Shown: positions 17,524-26,885 of the stretch, one piece after another
Position numbering within the stretch: the first letter of the stretch is position 1
Layout: every line of letters starts with the position of its first letter
DNA from: Chersky-840 sp963838775
Lineage (GTDB): Bacteria; Actinomycetota; Acidimicrobiia; Acidimicrobiales; UBA8190
Length of the DNA stretch: 64,000 nt
Assembly: GCA_963838775.1 (NCBI GenBank)
Contig: CAWISP010000038.1
Location: 6,245 to 70,244, forward strand
Direction of reading: 5' to 3'
The notes under the pieces: model-generated
Databases searched by the model: none
Told to the model about the DNA's origin: nothing
What the model saw: the letters and a program-made list of their open reading frames with translations, nothing else
Translations under genes and position numbers: made by a program

Positions 17524-18966
17524 GTGAGAGCGGTACGGGGCCTCGGGCGACCACCCGCACGGCACCCGCGGGTTCTTGCAGGCGGTAGTGCAACGACCCG
17601 CCGAACCCGTGGCGCGATTCAGCGAGAACGCAGGAGGAGGTCACGGGCCGGCCGATATCACACCGTGGTGGGGATGATCGGCGGGGGTCTCCTGGCCATC
17701 GGGGTGACCTACGCGGTGTTGACCGTCGGCGACCACACGCTGGCCCACGACGACCTGAGGGCCGAGAACGACATGTACGGCGTCGAAATCGGCGCGTGGG
17801 AGGCCAACGGCGGCCCCGCCGTCCAGGGCGCCACCGTCCCGGGCTTGATCACCGCGGCCGGGATCCCTGACATTCGCTTCGCCCAGTACGACTGCTTCAC
17901 GGGTGAGACCTGCGGCAACGACGACCACGCCGGTTCCGAGACGAGGGCCAATTTTGACGCCGCCATCATCGGCATCACACGAACCCTTCATGCGGTGCCG
18001 TGGATGAGCCTGCTGCCCATTACTCCGGGCGCGATCGGCACGGTGTCGAACGGCTCGGTGTTCTGCCCGCCATGGACCGGGGATGCCACCGGCAACATCC
18101 CGATGTACGAGTCCCAGCTCCACGAAATGGCCAAGGTCTACAAAGGACCGATCATCTTGGAGTCGAGCAACGAGATGCAGAACGACTGCTGGCAAGCGTG
18201 GAAGAAGCAGGGCGCCCCGATAACCTCAGGAGGATCGATCGGCGTGAGCCGGCGCCTGGGCGAGGTGTACGCGTCCACGATGCCGGTGCTGACGGCTTAC
18301 GCCAGAGCGCTCGGGTTCTCCCGCGTTGTCACGGTCGGATACATCGGTGTCGGCGGTGGAACGAACTGGGGCCAGACCTGCACCCCGAAGACGTCGGTTC
18401 CCTATGGTTACACTTGCACGTATCAGTCGCGCTGGATCGACGAATTCAACGATGCTGTCCATGCTGCCTATGTGGCTAGTGGGGACAACCCCGACTACAT
18501 CCCCTATGCAGAGTCCATCCACGCCTATCCGCACTCCAGCGACTTCGGGACATCGCCCACCTACGAGTTCAACGACAACATCGCCTTCGCCTACTACCGG
18601 AATTGGATCGAGTCGAGCCGGGCCCAGGTGCGCGCCATTTGGGGCACCCTCTACGGCGACGACATCCGGTTCGCCATCAGCGAGTGGAACGCAGGAGTGG
18701 CTAAGGGATCGGACACGTGGTCCGGATGGGCGACGCCGAGCCGCGTCCAGAGCTTCTACACCGGTTGGTTCAAGATGCTGCAGGGAAACGGCCTCACAAC
18801 GGGCGCCAGCACGCGATACTGGGCCGCCAACTGCTTCGAGGTGGCCAGCAACTCCGACATCGGCTCACAGGCGTTCTACAACCTGATCAACCAAGACGGC
18901 ACTACCCCTGCCTGGTACACCACGTTCGTGCAGGCCAGTGACAGAGCCAGAATCCCAAATCCGTAG
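17524..18966 (+). CDS. Membrane-anchored or secreted glycoside hydrolase, clan GH-A-like
   Basis: A 480-residue protein with a basic start, a hydrophobic signal or anchor (GMIGGGLLAIGVTYAVLTVG, near residues 56-75) and a large outer domain. ILESSNEMQNDCW supplies the Asn-Glu pair used as acid/base in clan GH-A barrels, and FAISEWNAG a second Glu placed as the nucleophile, about 170 residues later. YAESIHAYPHSS between them fits the conserved His/Tyr strand. The family within the clan (GH39, GH5, GH51 and others) is not decided. The GTG at 17524 is preceded by GGGAGG. It lies next to the end of the polysaccharide operon, so trimming or remodelling of that polymer is a reasonable guess. Confidence 0.65.
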   Translation: MRAVRGLGRPPARHPRVLAGGSATTRRTRGAIQRERRRRSRAGRYHTVVGMIGGGLLAIGVTYAVLTVGDHTLAHDDLRAENDMYGVEIGAWEANGGPAVQGATVPGLITAAGIPDIRFAQYDCFTGETCGNDDHAGSETRANFDAAIIGITRTLHAVPWMSLLPITPGAIGTVSNGSVFCPPWTGDATGNIPMYESQLHEMAKVYKGPIILESSNEMQNDCWQAWKKQGAPITSGGSIGVSRRLGEVYASTMPVLTAYARALGFSRVVTVGYIGVGGGTNWGQTCTPKTSVPYGYTCTYQSRWIDEFNDAVHAAYVASGDNPDYIPYAESIHAYPHSSDFGTSPTYEFNDNIAFAYYRNWIESSRAQVRAIWGTLYGDDIRFAISEWNAGVAKGSDTWSGWATPSRVQSFYTGWFKMLQGNGLTTGASTRYWAANCFEVASNSDIGSQAFYNLINQDGTTPAWYTTFVQASDRARIPNP

Positions 18967-19068
18967 CGCCCTGGGCATCCGACACCAGACACCGGTGGAA
19001 ACGGAGTCGTTGACCCTGTCCGCGTCATGCGCCGTGGGCACGCCGATCCGGCACCGGTGACGAAGCGC

Positions 19069-19102
19069 CCGCAGCCTTCAGGTATCCGCAGCCTTCAGGT
19101 AA
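19069..19102. repeat. Tandem 17-bp duplication at the end of the PAPS synthase gene
   Basis: ccgcagccttcaggta plus one base occurs twice in direct succession (19069-19085 and 19086-19102). The stop codon at 19078-19080 lies in the first copy and the last residues are encoded by the second, so the duplication moved or created the present C-terminus. Confidence 0.8.
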
Positions 19103-20874
19103 CCGAGCTGGCAAAGGTGGTCGATGATCTGCGCGGCGGCCTGTTCCGGTGATGCGGTACAGGTGTCAATGACGAGGTTCGCCTCTGATGGGTCTTCGTA
19201 CGGGTCCGACAGGCCGGTGAAGTCCGGCAGCAGCCCGTTACGCGCCTTGGCGTACAGACCCTTGCGATCGCGGTCCTCGCAGACCTCGAGCCGGGTGGCC
19301 ACGTGCACCAGGACGAATCCCCCATGCTGTTGGACCATCTTCTGCACCTCGATTCGGGCCGCGTCATAGGGCGCGATCAGCGCGCAGATCACGATGCCGC
19401 CGTGCTTGGTGATCTCGGCGGCCACGAATCCAGCCCGGAGGACGTTGCGGTCCCGGTGCTCCCGGGAGAAGCCCATCTCCGAGGACAAATGCTGGCGGAC
19501 CACGTCTCCGTCCAGCACCGTGACGTGACGGCCGCCGCGTTCGAGCAGCTCTGAAAGCAGCGCCGCGGCGATCGTGGACTTGCCCGCGCCCGACAGTCCC
19601 GTCAAGAAGACGGTAAAACCCTGTTCGGAGCGCGGCGGGTAGCTCCGGCGTAGTTCCGCGGCGACCTCTGGGGACGTGAACCAGGGGGGCAGCTCGCGGC
19701 CTTCGGCCAGCCGCTGTCTGACCTGCGTGCCCGAGATGTACCCCAGATGGGCACCCTGGGGAGCCTCGTCCTCAGGGACGTAGCGGTTGGTGTCGTGGAC
19801 GTAGACCATCTGCCGGAACGGCACGACGCCGATGCCGAGCTCTGGGCTGTGGTCGAGAAGAAGATCCCGGGCGTGGTAGGAAACGTAGAACGGTCGACCG
19901 TTGGAGTCGAGCCCTGGACCGGCATGGTCTCTTCCCACGATGAAATGGGTGGCGCCGTAGTTCTTGCGGATGATGGCATGCCACAGCGCTTCGCGTGGGC
20001 CGCCCATACGCATCGCCAGCGGGAGTAGAGACAACATGGCGCCATGATCGGTGTAGCTCGGCAGGATTGCCTGGTAACAGCGGACCCGCGTGTAGCTGTC
20101 GATGTCGCCAGGCTTCGTCAATCCCACGACCGGATGGATCAACAGGTTGGCATTCACCTCGGCGGCAGCCCGGAGTGTGAGCTCTTGATGAGCGCGATGC
20201 ATCGGATTCCGGGTCTGGAAGGCGACCACGTTGTGCCAGTCACGCCGAGCGAACTCGGCCCGGACCTGTGCCGGGGTGAGCCGGAGCGTCCGGAAGTCGC
20301 GGTGCTCGGGCAACTGCAGCGCCTCGAGGACGCCGGTGACGTACCACGGGTGGGTGTGGTGAAGCAGGTATTCGACCCCATGGTGGGCGGTATCGGCGGT
20401 GCCGAACACCGCGGTGGCTTCCGCCCGGAGATCAGGTTGCCACGCCTCGGTGACATGGAGCGCCGCCAGCATCATCCCCTCGGAATCCCGAAGGGCGAGC
20501 GTTCCGGCCGATTCGGCCAGGGCGACGACCTCTTCCGGTACGTCGAGGGTCACCGGGATCGGCCACAGGACACCGTCGGCGAGTCGCATGGAGTCGCACA
20601 CCGACCGGTAGTCACTCCTGCCCATGAAACTCACCAGGGGCGAGAAGCCGCCGCACGTGAGCAACTCGAGATCGCAGAGTTGACGTCGCGTCAGTTGCCA
20701 ACTCGGCCATGTGGCCGAGAGCTCCTTGAGCTCGGTGGCGCGCCCCCCGTCCACGATGAGGTCGACCAGGAGGCCGCCATGGGGATCGACCTCTGTGACG
20801 GTTCCCAGGGCGCTGTCGTCGAGGCCCTGTCCGGTTCCCGGGGAGCGGGATGCGACAGCGGCGTCAGGCCTCAT
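19078..20874 (-). CDS. Bifunctional sulfate adenylyltransferase/adenylylsulfate kinase (PAPS synthase)
   Basis: A 598-residue fusion that turns sulfate and ATP into APS and then PAPS. Residues 1-400 are ATP sulfurylase, with FQTRNPMHRAHQELT and VGRDHAGPG forming the nucleotide site. Residues 415-595 are APS kinase, with Walker A GLSGAGKST and LDGDVVRQHLSSEMGFSREHRDRN. The ATG at 20874 overlaps the sulfotransferase stop by 11 bases; upstream in-frame codons read as noise. The fused form, placed directly after a sulfotransferase and at the end of a polysaccharide operon, points to PAPS supply for sugar sulfation rather than for sulfur assimilation, since no reductase genes are nearby. Confidence 0.93.
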   Translation of the reverse strand: MRPDAAVASRSPGTGQGLDDSALGTVTEVDPHGGLLVDLIVDGGRATELKELSATWPSWQLTRRQLCDLELLTCGGFSPLVSFMGRSDYRSVCDSMRLADGVLWPIPVTLDVPEEVVALAESAGTLALRDSEGMMLAALHVTEAWQPDLRAEATAVFGTADTAHHGVEYLLHHTHPWYVTGVLEALQLPEHRDFRTLRLTPAQVRAEFARRDWHNVVAFQTRNPMHRAHQELTLRAAAEVNANLLIHPVVGLTKPGDIDSYTRVRCYQAILPSYTDHGAMLSLLPLAMRMGGPREALWHAIIRKNYGATHFIVGRDHAGPGLDSNGRPFYVSYHARDLLLDHSPELGIGVVPFRQMVYVHDTNRYVPEDEAPQGAHLGYISGTQVRQRLAEGRELPPWFTSPEVAAELRRSYPPRSEQGFTVFLTGLSGAGKSTIAAALLSELLERGGRHVTVLDGDVVRQHLSSEMGFSREHRDRNVLRAGFVAAEITKHGGIVICALIAPYDAARIEVQKMVQQHGGFVLVHVATRLEVCEDRDRKGLYAKARNGLLPDFTGLSDPYEDPSEANLVIDTCTASPEQAAAQIIDHLCQLGYLKAADT

Positions 20875-21685
20875 GGTGGCCACCCCGGGACGAAAAGGTC
20901 CGGTACAGACGCTGCGCTTTCTCCCGCAGCCCGGCCAGGTCGGGCCGCAGCCACTGCTCCCCGAGCGCTTCCTTCGATCGGTCTCGGTCATTTGAGGGGA
21001 CCCATGCCTCTTTCGTGTCGAGGTGCTCCGAGAGCCGAATGAGATCGGGGAGTTCGCGGCGCAACTGTTCTCGAGTGACCACCCCCGACTCGAAGCCCAG
21101 CAGCGTTTCCGACAGGGTTCCCCGGAGCTTGATGAGGTCCATGCACTCACGCCTGCTCGTCTCGGTATGGACGAAGCTGGCGAAGTCCGTGCCGAACCGT
21201 TCGTTGATCCTTCGGGTCACCGACCCGAAGTCTCTGGTGACGTCTTCGAACTCGCCGACGACAAAAGCATCCTGGTGGGGGAGCAGACACGCGTAGAACC
21301 GGCAGTAGGCGACGAGGGCGTCCCGCAAGGCCACATCAGGCTCCCGGACGAGCTGCGACAGCACGGCTCCCTGCGGGTCACGGATCAACAACAGAGCCGG
21401 AACGTTGTGCCGTGCCGCCTGGATCAGCTGAGCCGGGGCGTGGAGGTGGTGGGCGAGTCGAACGGGCTTGTCCTGAGACAGCTGAAATGCGTACACCGCG
21501 AACGTGGTAGCCGACCGCGTGTACCCATCGATGACGAGTTCGGTGTCCGAGCCGATCACCTCGGGGCTGGGGCCCGGGTATTTGTGGCGGGCGAAGGACA
21601 GGTACACCATCGGGTGCTCCGAGACGTGGGTCCGTAGGCGGTGTCTCACTCTCCCCACCGCGGAGACAGACGACTTTGTTGTCAC
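20864..21685 (-). CDS. Sulfotransferase family protein
   Basis: A 273-residue cytoplasmic protein. VIDGYTRSATTFAVYAF matches the 5'-phosphosulfate-binding loop of PAPS-dependent sulfotransferases (Gly, Arg-Ser and Thr-Thr positions). LLLIRDPQGAVLSQ matches the 3'-phosphate-binding Arg/Ser segment. The rest is helical and poorly conserved, as expected for acceptor binding. It overlaps the glycosyltransferase before it by GTGA and the PAPS synthase after it by 11 bases. The likely reaction is transfer of sulfate from PAPS to a sugar of the polymer or its lipid-linked unit; the acceptor is inferred from context only. Confidence 0.85.
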   Translation of the reverse strand: MTTKSSVSAVGRVRHRLRTHVSEHPMVYLSFARHKYPGPSPEVIGSDTELVIDGYTRSATTFAVYAFQLSQDKPVRLAHHLHAPAQLIQAARHNVPALLLIRDPQGAVLSQLVREPDVALRDALVAYCRFYACLLPHQDAFVVGEFEDVTRDFGSVTRRINERFGTDFASFVHTETSRRECMDLIKLRGTLSETLLGFESGVVTREQLRRELPDLIRLSEHLDTKEAWVPSNDRDRSKEALGEQWLRPDLAGLREKAQRLYRTFSSRGGHHEA

Positions 21686-22995
21686 GAGCGAGCCTCCCCG
21701 GCGCCCAGGGCCGGCTCGGCGTTGGCTCGATGGATCTGGCCCTGTCCATCGGGTCCGTCCCCCTCGTCGACGCGGCCCGCTGCCAACAGGGTCCGGTACA
21801 CCGACAGGTAGGCGCCTTCCTGTCGGTCCCAGGCCAGGCGTTCTTCGACACTGCGCCTGCCGGCTCGGCCCATGTGCGCGCGTCGCTTGGGGTCATCGAG
21901 CAGCCCGTCGATCAGTTCGGCGAACGCAACGACGTCGCCGGGAGGGGCGTAGGCGGCGGCGCCCCCGGCGAGCACCCTGGTCTCTTTGAGGTCGAAGCTC
22001 ACGAATGGCAGCCCAAAGGCCATGTATTCCATCCCCTTGACCGGTGAGACGATCTCCTCGAGGTTGGGTTCCAGGCCGAGGTCGGCGGTCGTCAGGTACC
22101 GGAACGCATCGTCCTCTCGAGCCCATCCCGGAAACGACACCCAGGCTCTGAGGCTCAGGTCGTCGCAGAGCTGCTCCAAGTCCCCCCGCGTCTCGCCGTC
22201 ACCGACGAAGGCGAAATGGCAGTCGGTGCGTCCGAGCACGTGCACGAGGTGATCGACGGCTCGGATGGCCAGTTCCACCCGATCCTGCGGGCCCATCATG
22301 CCGAGCCAGCAGCACAGAAAGCGCCTTCCCCGTTTCAAGTCGATACTCGGCGGCCTCGGGCGCGTCCGGCCGAGGACCGGGCCGTTTCCCACCACCGTGA
22401 CCGACCCTGGCGGCAGGCCGCCGCGCTCACAGGCGAGCTCTTCCAGGGAATGGTTCACGGTGATCACGTGGTCGGCGGTGCGATAACTGACCCGCTCCAG
22501 CCAGCACAGGATGCGGTATGCGGTCCCGGTGCGACGCCCGTAGCGGACCTCGTAGAGGTCAGGTGAGAGGTCCCGCTGGTCGAGTACCAACGGCCGTCCC
22601 AGCAACTTGAACGGTGCCCCGATGGCGAAATAGATGTCCGGAGTGCCACTGATCTGAACGGCGTCAAACCGGTCGGTGACGAACACCTTGAGAGCCAGAC
22701 AGGCGGCCATGGTCCAGGAGTATCCGTATTCGCGAAGAAAGCCGATCTTGCTCGTGGCGTCGGCGGGCGCCCGATACTGATGCACGCGGGCTCCGTACTC
22801 GCTATTTCCCGGGTCGCGGCGGCATATCACAGAGACCCGGTATCCGTGAGAGAGCAATGTGGTGGTCTGTTTCTGAAGGCGGTGATCGCGGGCGAGCGCG
22901 ACGTTCTCCACGATGAGCAGGATGTGCGGCTGACGACGGCGCCCCTTCGCCGGAGCCACCGCATCGTCAAGATGGTCCACGTGGGCCACGGTCAT
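21682..22995 (-). CDS. Glycosyltransferase family 4-type
   Basis: A 437-residue GT-B enzyme that adds a sugar to the growing lipid-linked unit. The N-terminal domain starts PHILLIVENVALARDHRLQK. The C-terminal domain holds FAFVGDGETRGDLEQL and ADLGLEPNLEEIVSPVKGMEYMAFGLPFV, the donor-binding region of retaining GT4 enzymes with Lys and paired Glu residues. The C-terminal 30 residues are polar and unconserved. The ATG at 22995 has GGGAGA upstream. It is the only clear glycosyltransferase of the operon besides the initiating enzyme, so either the repeat unit is short or further transferases are encoded elsewhere. Confidence 0.9.
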   Translation of the reverse strand: MTVAHVDHLDDAVAPAKGRRRQPHILLIVENVALARDHRLQKQTTTLLSHGYRVSVICRRDPGNSEYGARVHQYRAPADATSKIGFLREYGYSWTMAACLALKVFVTDRFDAVQISGTPDIYFAIGAPFKLLGRPLVLDQRDLSPDLYEVRYGRRTGTAYRILCWLERVSYRTADHVITVNHSLEELACERGGLPPGSVTVVGNGPVLGRTRPRPPSIDLKRGRRFLCCWLGMMGPQDRVELAIRAVDHLVHVLGRTDCHFAFVGDGETRGDLEQLCDDLSLRAWVSFPGWAREDDAFRYLTTADLGLEPNLEEIVSPVKGMEYMAFGLPFVSFDLKETRVLAGGAAAYAPPGDVVAFAELIDGLLDDPKRRAHMGRAGRRSVEERLAWDRQEGAYLSVYRTLLAAGRVDEGDGPDGQGQIHRANAEPALGAGEARS

Positions 22996-23138
22996 GATCT
23001 CTCCCGCGACGCATCGTGCCTATCCATCCTGCCGACCCCGGTGCCTGGAGCAGTGCAGGCCGCCCGTGCACCGGGCGCCATCTGTGGCAATGTGATTGGG
23101 AACAGGGTTCGCTCCGTGGCTCGTGCTCAGGCCGCTTG

Positions 23139-23807
23139 TCAGCTCGCTGTGGCGTCGGCCGAGAGTCGCGATATCTGTCGGATCTCCTCGTTTTCGATCT
23201 CGAATTCGGTCAACGAGCCCAGTCCCACGGGTCGGCGCCAGCTTTCGTCCTCGATGCCGCTGAGCTTCACCATCACCAGCCGGATCATGACGGCGTGTGT
23301 CACCGCCACGACCGTCTCGCCCTCGTGGCGGGAGGCGATGAGCTGGAGTGCCGCCATGATCCGCTCCTGAGCATCACTCAGTCGCTCACCGAGTGGACAC
23401 GCGGCACGGCTCGGGGAGGTCCGGTAGAGGGCGTACGCCTCCGGGTCGTAGATGGCGGCATCCTCTTCGGACATGCCCTCCCATACGCCGTAGTCCACGT
23501 TGTTCAGCCCGTGCAGGAGGCGCAGATCCGGGACCCGTGCCTCGTCGGCGATGATCTGGGCGGTGGCGATCGTGCGGCGCAAGGGACTCATGTAGACAGC
23601 AGTCAGCCCAACCTTCGAAAGCCGGCGAGCCGCGTCCACCGCATCCTGGTACCCCTGGGCGTCGAGGGGGACGTCACGACGCCCTCGGTATCGGTTCTCG
23701 ATGTTGAGCGTGGTCGTCCCGTGCCTGACCAGAAAGAGCCGGCACACCGTCGCGCTGGGCTGTTCGAGAGGCCCGACCGCGGCCATATCCAACTGGTTGG
23801 TCGTCAT
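23139..23807 (-). CDS. Histidine phosphatase family protein
   Basis: A 222-residue phosphoglycerate-mutase-like phosphatase. The catalytic motif is LFLVRHGTT, with SPLRRTIATAQII, the Glu in NNVDYGVWEGMSEE and the second His in VVAVTHAVMIR. AGGAGG five bases before the ATG at 23807 sets the start and argues against the longer frame. It lies ten bases after the Wzz-like gene. Polymerisation systems often pair a tyrosine kinase with a phosphatase; here a histidine phosphatase takes that place. Whether it acts on protein or on a sugar phosphate cannot be told. Confidence 0.9.
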   Translation of the reverse strand: MTTNQLDMAAVGPLEQPSATVCRLFLVRHGTTTLNIENRYRGRRDVPLDAQGYQDAVDAARRLSKVGLTAVYMSPLRRTIATAQIIADEARVPDLRLLHGLNNVDYGVWEGMSEEDAAIYDPEAYALYRTSPSRAACPLGERLSDAQERIMAALQLIASRHEGETVVAVTHAVMIRLVMVKLSGIEDESWRRPVGLGSLTEFEIENEEIRQISRLSADATAS

Positions 23808-23817
23808 TGGTTCCTCC

Positions 23818-25356
23818 TCATCGTCGTGTGCTCGTGGTTGATGCCGTGGCGCCGGCCGGGGGGCCTTGCACCATGGGTTCGACATTGGTGTCCGGCCGGG
23901 GCGGCGTCGTGGGCGCTGGCTTGAATGGGACCCGTTTCCCGACGTTGTCGAGGACGCAGCCGATCACCTTGTTGCGCACGGGGTCGAGCTCTTGGAGCGC
24001 AGCCCGCACCTGAGCGCGCGTGGAGCGCCGGGCGTCCGCCACGAACAAGACCATGTCGGCGAGCTCGGCCAGGACGCTCACGTCGGAGCTATCGAGCATG
24101 GGGGAGCTGGCGAGGACTACGAAGTCGACGCTCCTGGAGAGCGCTGTGATCAGCTCGGGTAGGGCCGGAGACTGCAGGACGGCGCCGGGGTCATACGACA
24201 ACGGGCCGGCGGGGACGATCTGGAGTCCGGAGACGGCGGTCGGCCGGAGCACCGACGCGAGGCTGGCGTTGACGCTGACCACGCTGGTCAGGCCGGGCTC
24301 GTTCTCGACGCCGAAATGTCCCTGGGCATTGGCCGTTCGAAGATCGGCGCAGACGAGCACGACACGTTTCCCCGACTGAGCCAGGGCCACCGCCAGGTTG
24401 GCCGCTGTCGTGCCCTTCTCGTCGCCATCGGGGCTCACCACGAGCAGCGTCGTGACGCCCCGCCGAGCGGCCGCCTGGACAACGCGGGTCCGCAGGTTGC
24501 GATAGGCATCCGCCACCGGCGAGTGCGGGCTGCTCAGCACGGCGAGTGGCCGGGTGCGATATCTCGTATGGCCGAAGGCCGGGATCACCGCCAAGACCTC
24601 CGCCCCGCTCTCGTTCTCGAGGTCTTGTCGGCCGCGGACGCGGTCATCCATCCAGTCACGCAGCAGGGCGGTCCCGAATCCCAGAGCGAGTCCCAGGATG
24701 ACCGCCACGCCCACATCGATGGCGCGTTTCGGACCGGCCGGTGACGTGGGCAGCGGTGCGTCGGTGATGATCACGGCCTGCAACCCATCTCCCACCACGG
24801 TGACGCTCCGGTAGTTGACGTACGCCTCGGCCAGACCCTGAGCGAGCCGGCGCGCCACCTGCGGGTTCTTGTCCGAGAATGAGATCGTGAGCAGGTTGGC
24901 ATCGACGGGGACGCCGACCGACAGTCCGGAGCGCAGTTGACTCTGCGGCACGTGCAGCGAATCCGAAGCGAGGGCCAGCACCACTCCCGACGACGCCACC
25001 AGCTTCTCGGTCCCCATGTCGAGCGCTTGCTGAGTGCTACTGGCAGAGCTCGAGGGATAGACAGCCACCTCTGCTTGTGAGCTGTACATCTTCGTCTGCT
25101 TCCCGGAGAAGAAGGCTGCAGCGGCGGTGACGACCAGCGTAATGACGACGATCTCCACGAGGTGGGCGCGCAGAAACAGCCTGGGAGAACCCGACGATCG
25201 TCCGGGTTGCGCTTGAGCACCACCCGGGGCCACCGTCAGACCGCGCAACGCCGCGTAGCCCGAGCTGTCGGCGAAGAGAGGTGCCTGCCCGTTCTGAGGA
25301 GGCGGGCTCGGTGGCTTCACGGCGCCAGTACCTGGGCCGCTGTGATTTTCTGTCAC
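23818..25356 (-). CDS. Wzz/CpsD-like polysaccharide co-polymerase with degenerate kinase site
   Basis: A 512-residue protein. A Pro-rich cytoplasmic N-terminus of about 65 residues is followed by a first membrane segment (VEIVVITLVVTAAAAFF), a Wzz-type outer region, a second membrane segment (VGVAVILGLALGFGTALL, near residue 225) and a BY-kinase-like domain. In the last, Walker A reads SPDGDEKGTTAANLA instead of GEGKSTT, Walker A' VLVCADLR instead of VDADLR, and Walker B DFVVLASSP lacks the catalytic Asp of DxVIIDTPP. There is no C-terminal Tyr cluster. It should control chain length but probably does not phosphorylate. The GTG at 25356 has GGAGG seven bases upstream and overlaps the preceding gene by GTGA. 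Confidence 0.88.
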   Translation of the reverse strand: MTENHSGPGTGAVKPPSPPPQNGQAPLFADSSGYAALRGLTVAPGGAQAQPGRSSGSPRLFLRAHLVEIVVITLVVTAAAAFFSGKQTKMYSSQAEVAVYPSSSASSTQQALDMGTEKLVASSGVVLALASDSLHVPQSQLRSGLSVGVPVDANLLTISFSDKNPQVARRLAQGLAEAYVNYRSVTVVGDGLQAVIITDAPLPTSPAGPKRAIDVGVAVILGLALGFGTALLRDWMDDRVRGRQDLENESGAEVLAVIPAFGHTRYRTRPLAVLSSPHSPVADAYRNLRTRVVQAAARRGVTTLLVVSPDGDEKGTTAANLAVALAQSGKRVVLVCADLRTANAQGHFGVENEPGLTSVVSVNASLASVLRPTAVSGLQIVPAGPLSYDPGAVLQSPALPELITALSRSVDFVVLASSPMLDSSDVSVLAELADMVLFVADARRSTRAQVRAALQELDPVRNKVIGCVLDNVGKRVPFKPAPTTPPRPDTNVEPMVQGPPAGATASTTSTRR

Positions 25357-26885
25357 GATCGAACCTCCATCTGCATCGTTGAGCATGCGGGATCGTTGCT
25401 GTCGAGAGGACCGCCGGGGCGCGCCCGGCGGGGCGCGGCCAAGGCGATGAGGCCAAACAGGGCGTCCGCTGAGCCGCGATAGGTGAGATGGGGGTCGAAA
25501 ATCATCAAGACGGTGGTGACGATGACCGCCACAAACGTCGCTGTTCCGGCCACGCTGGCGGCGCCGGGGCTATTGCGTGCCGCGTCCCACCCTCTCTTGG
25601 CCGTGGCCTGCACGAAGAAGACAAAACTCGCCAGGAGCGGTATGCCGCCTCCCCATAGGAGCCACGTATAGCCGCTCTCGATCCAGACATAACCCGTGGC
25701 CTGGGTGGCAACCGGAATGCGGGCCGCGGGGCGGACGCCGAAAACGAAGTTCCAGTCCGAGAACAGCTTGGGCCAGAAGTAGTTCTCCAGGTTCTGGAGT
25801 CGGCCGGTCCAGCTGACCGGCAGCCCCGTAGCCGACTGGAATCCGCTCAGCCGGCGCTCGATGACCGGCCGCAGGGCCAACGATGCCAGCAGCCCGGCCG
25901 GGATGAACATGGTGAGCAGTCTCGGAGAGCTCGTAACCGCCGCGATGCACACCGCCGCCACCACCAGGCCGATGGCGCTCGAGAACTCGCCGGCGGCGAG
26001 CGCCCCGAACACGAACAACGCGGCGGCAACCGCCAGCAGGCCCCGATGGCGCCGGTAGCGCACCCACAGCCCGCTCACGATGGCGAGGTTGTAGATCATG
26101 AGGTCGGCGGTGGCTGCGGGCAGCCCGAGGGTCGAACTTCCTCGGGCTTGAAAGGCGCCCTCGTACCCGGCCGGTGCGTAGTAGGTGGAAAGCACGTGCG
26201 AAACCCCGAACAGCCCGAGCGACTGCAAGACAGCGAGCACGGCGACGATGCATCCCACCCCGACCGAGATCCACAGACACCGCCGTATCTCCTGATCGGT
26301 GTGGACGCTGAGCCGGATGAGGGTGTACAGGCCGAGGTACTTCCACAGGACGAGGGAGTACAACAGGTCGTCCTTGGATATCTGCTCCTGGCGGATCAGC
26401 ATCCACAACAACGGCACCACGGAACTGCACACTGCCAAGAGCACGAGGGAAACCTCGACACGATCGAGGTGGACCCGGGGCAAGTGCCCGGTCCGCATCC
26501 TCACGAGGCCGCGTGCTGCGAGGGTGCCTCCCACAAACAGCGCCAACGCCTCGTTGGGCCGCAGTAGGGGAAGGGCCGATCCGCGATTGATCCCCACCGT
26601 CAGCGGGGTGAGCCCGATGACCAAATACGCCGCCAGCGCCGGGCGCCTCCAAACGCAGGCCCCGAGGATAAACGCCGCCAGGGCAGCCAGGACCTCTACG
26701 GAGTACAGGTCGATGACGGCTCCGACAACGGCCGCCAATAAGAGAATCGGCACGATGAGCCAGAGGCTCGAAGGACGCCGGAACCGGCCACCCTTACCCT
26801 GGGGCGGCCATGACGGCGGCACCATCTCACTTCCCAGGTGGCCCGAGGCCCGTGCGAGCACGCCGGCACTACCCATTGGAGACAC
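25353..26885 (-). CDS. O-antigen ligase/polymerase-like membrane protein
   Basis: A 510-residue protein with about 11-12 hydrophobic segments and a long outer loop near residues 330-420 containing GRLQNLENYFWPKLFSDWN and GYVWIESGYTWLLWGGG, the pattern of Wzy/WaaL proteins in which a late periplasmic loop carries the active site. In a flippase/co-polymerase operon it is most likely the polymerase that joins repeat units. The frame begins inside the end of the flippase gene (17-base overlap); internal GTG or ATG codons up to residue 21 are alternative starts. Confidence 0.85.
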   Translation of the reverse strand: MSPMGSAGVLARASGHLGSEMVPPSWPPQGKGGRFRRPSSLWLIVPILLLAAVVGAVIDLYSVEVLAALAAFILGACVWRRPALAAYLVIGLTPLTVGINRGSALPLLRPNEALALFVGGTLAARGLVRMRTGHLPRVHLDRVEVSLVLLAVCSSVVPLLWMLIRQEQISKDDLLYSLVLWKYLGLYTLIRLSVHTDQEIRRCLWISVGVGCIVAVLAVLQSLGLFGVSHVLSTYYAPAGYEGAFQARGSSTLGLPAATADLMIYNLAIVSGLWVRYRRHRGLLAVAAALFVFGALAAGEFSSAIGLVVAAVCIAAVTSSPRLLTMFIPAGLLASLALRPVIERRLSGFQSATGLPVSWTGRLQNLENYFWPKLFSDWNFVFGVRPAARIPVATQATGYVWIESGYTWLLWGGGIPLLASFVFFVQATAKRGWDAARNSPGAASVAGTATFVAVIVTTVLMIFDPHLTYRGSADALFGLIALAAPRRARPGGPLDSNDPACSTMQMEVRS

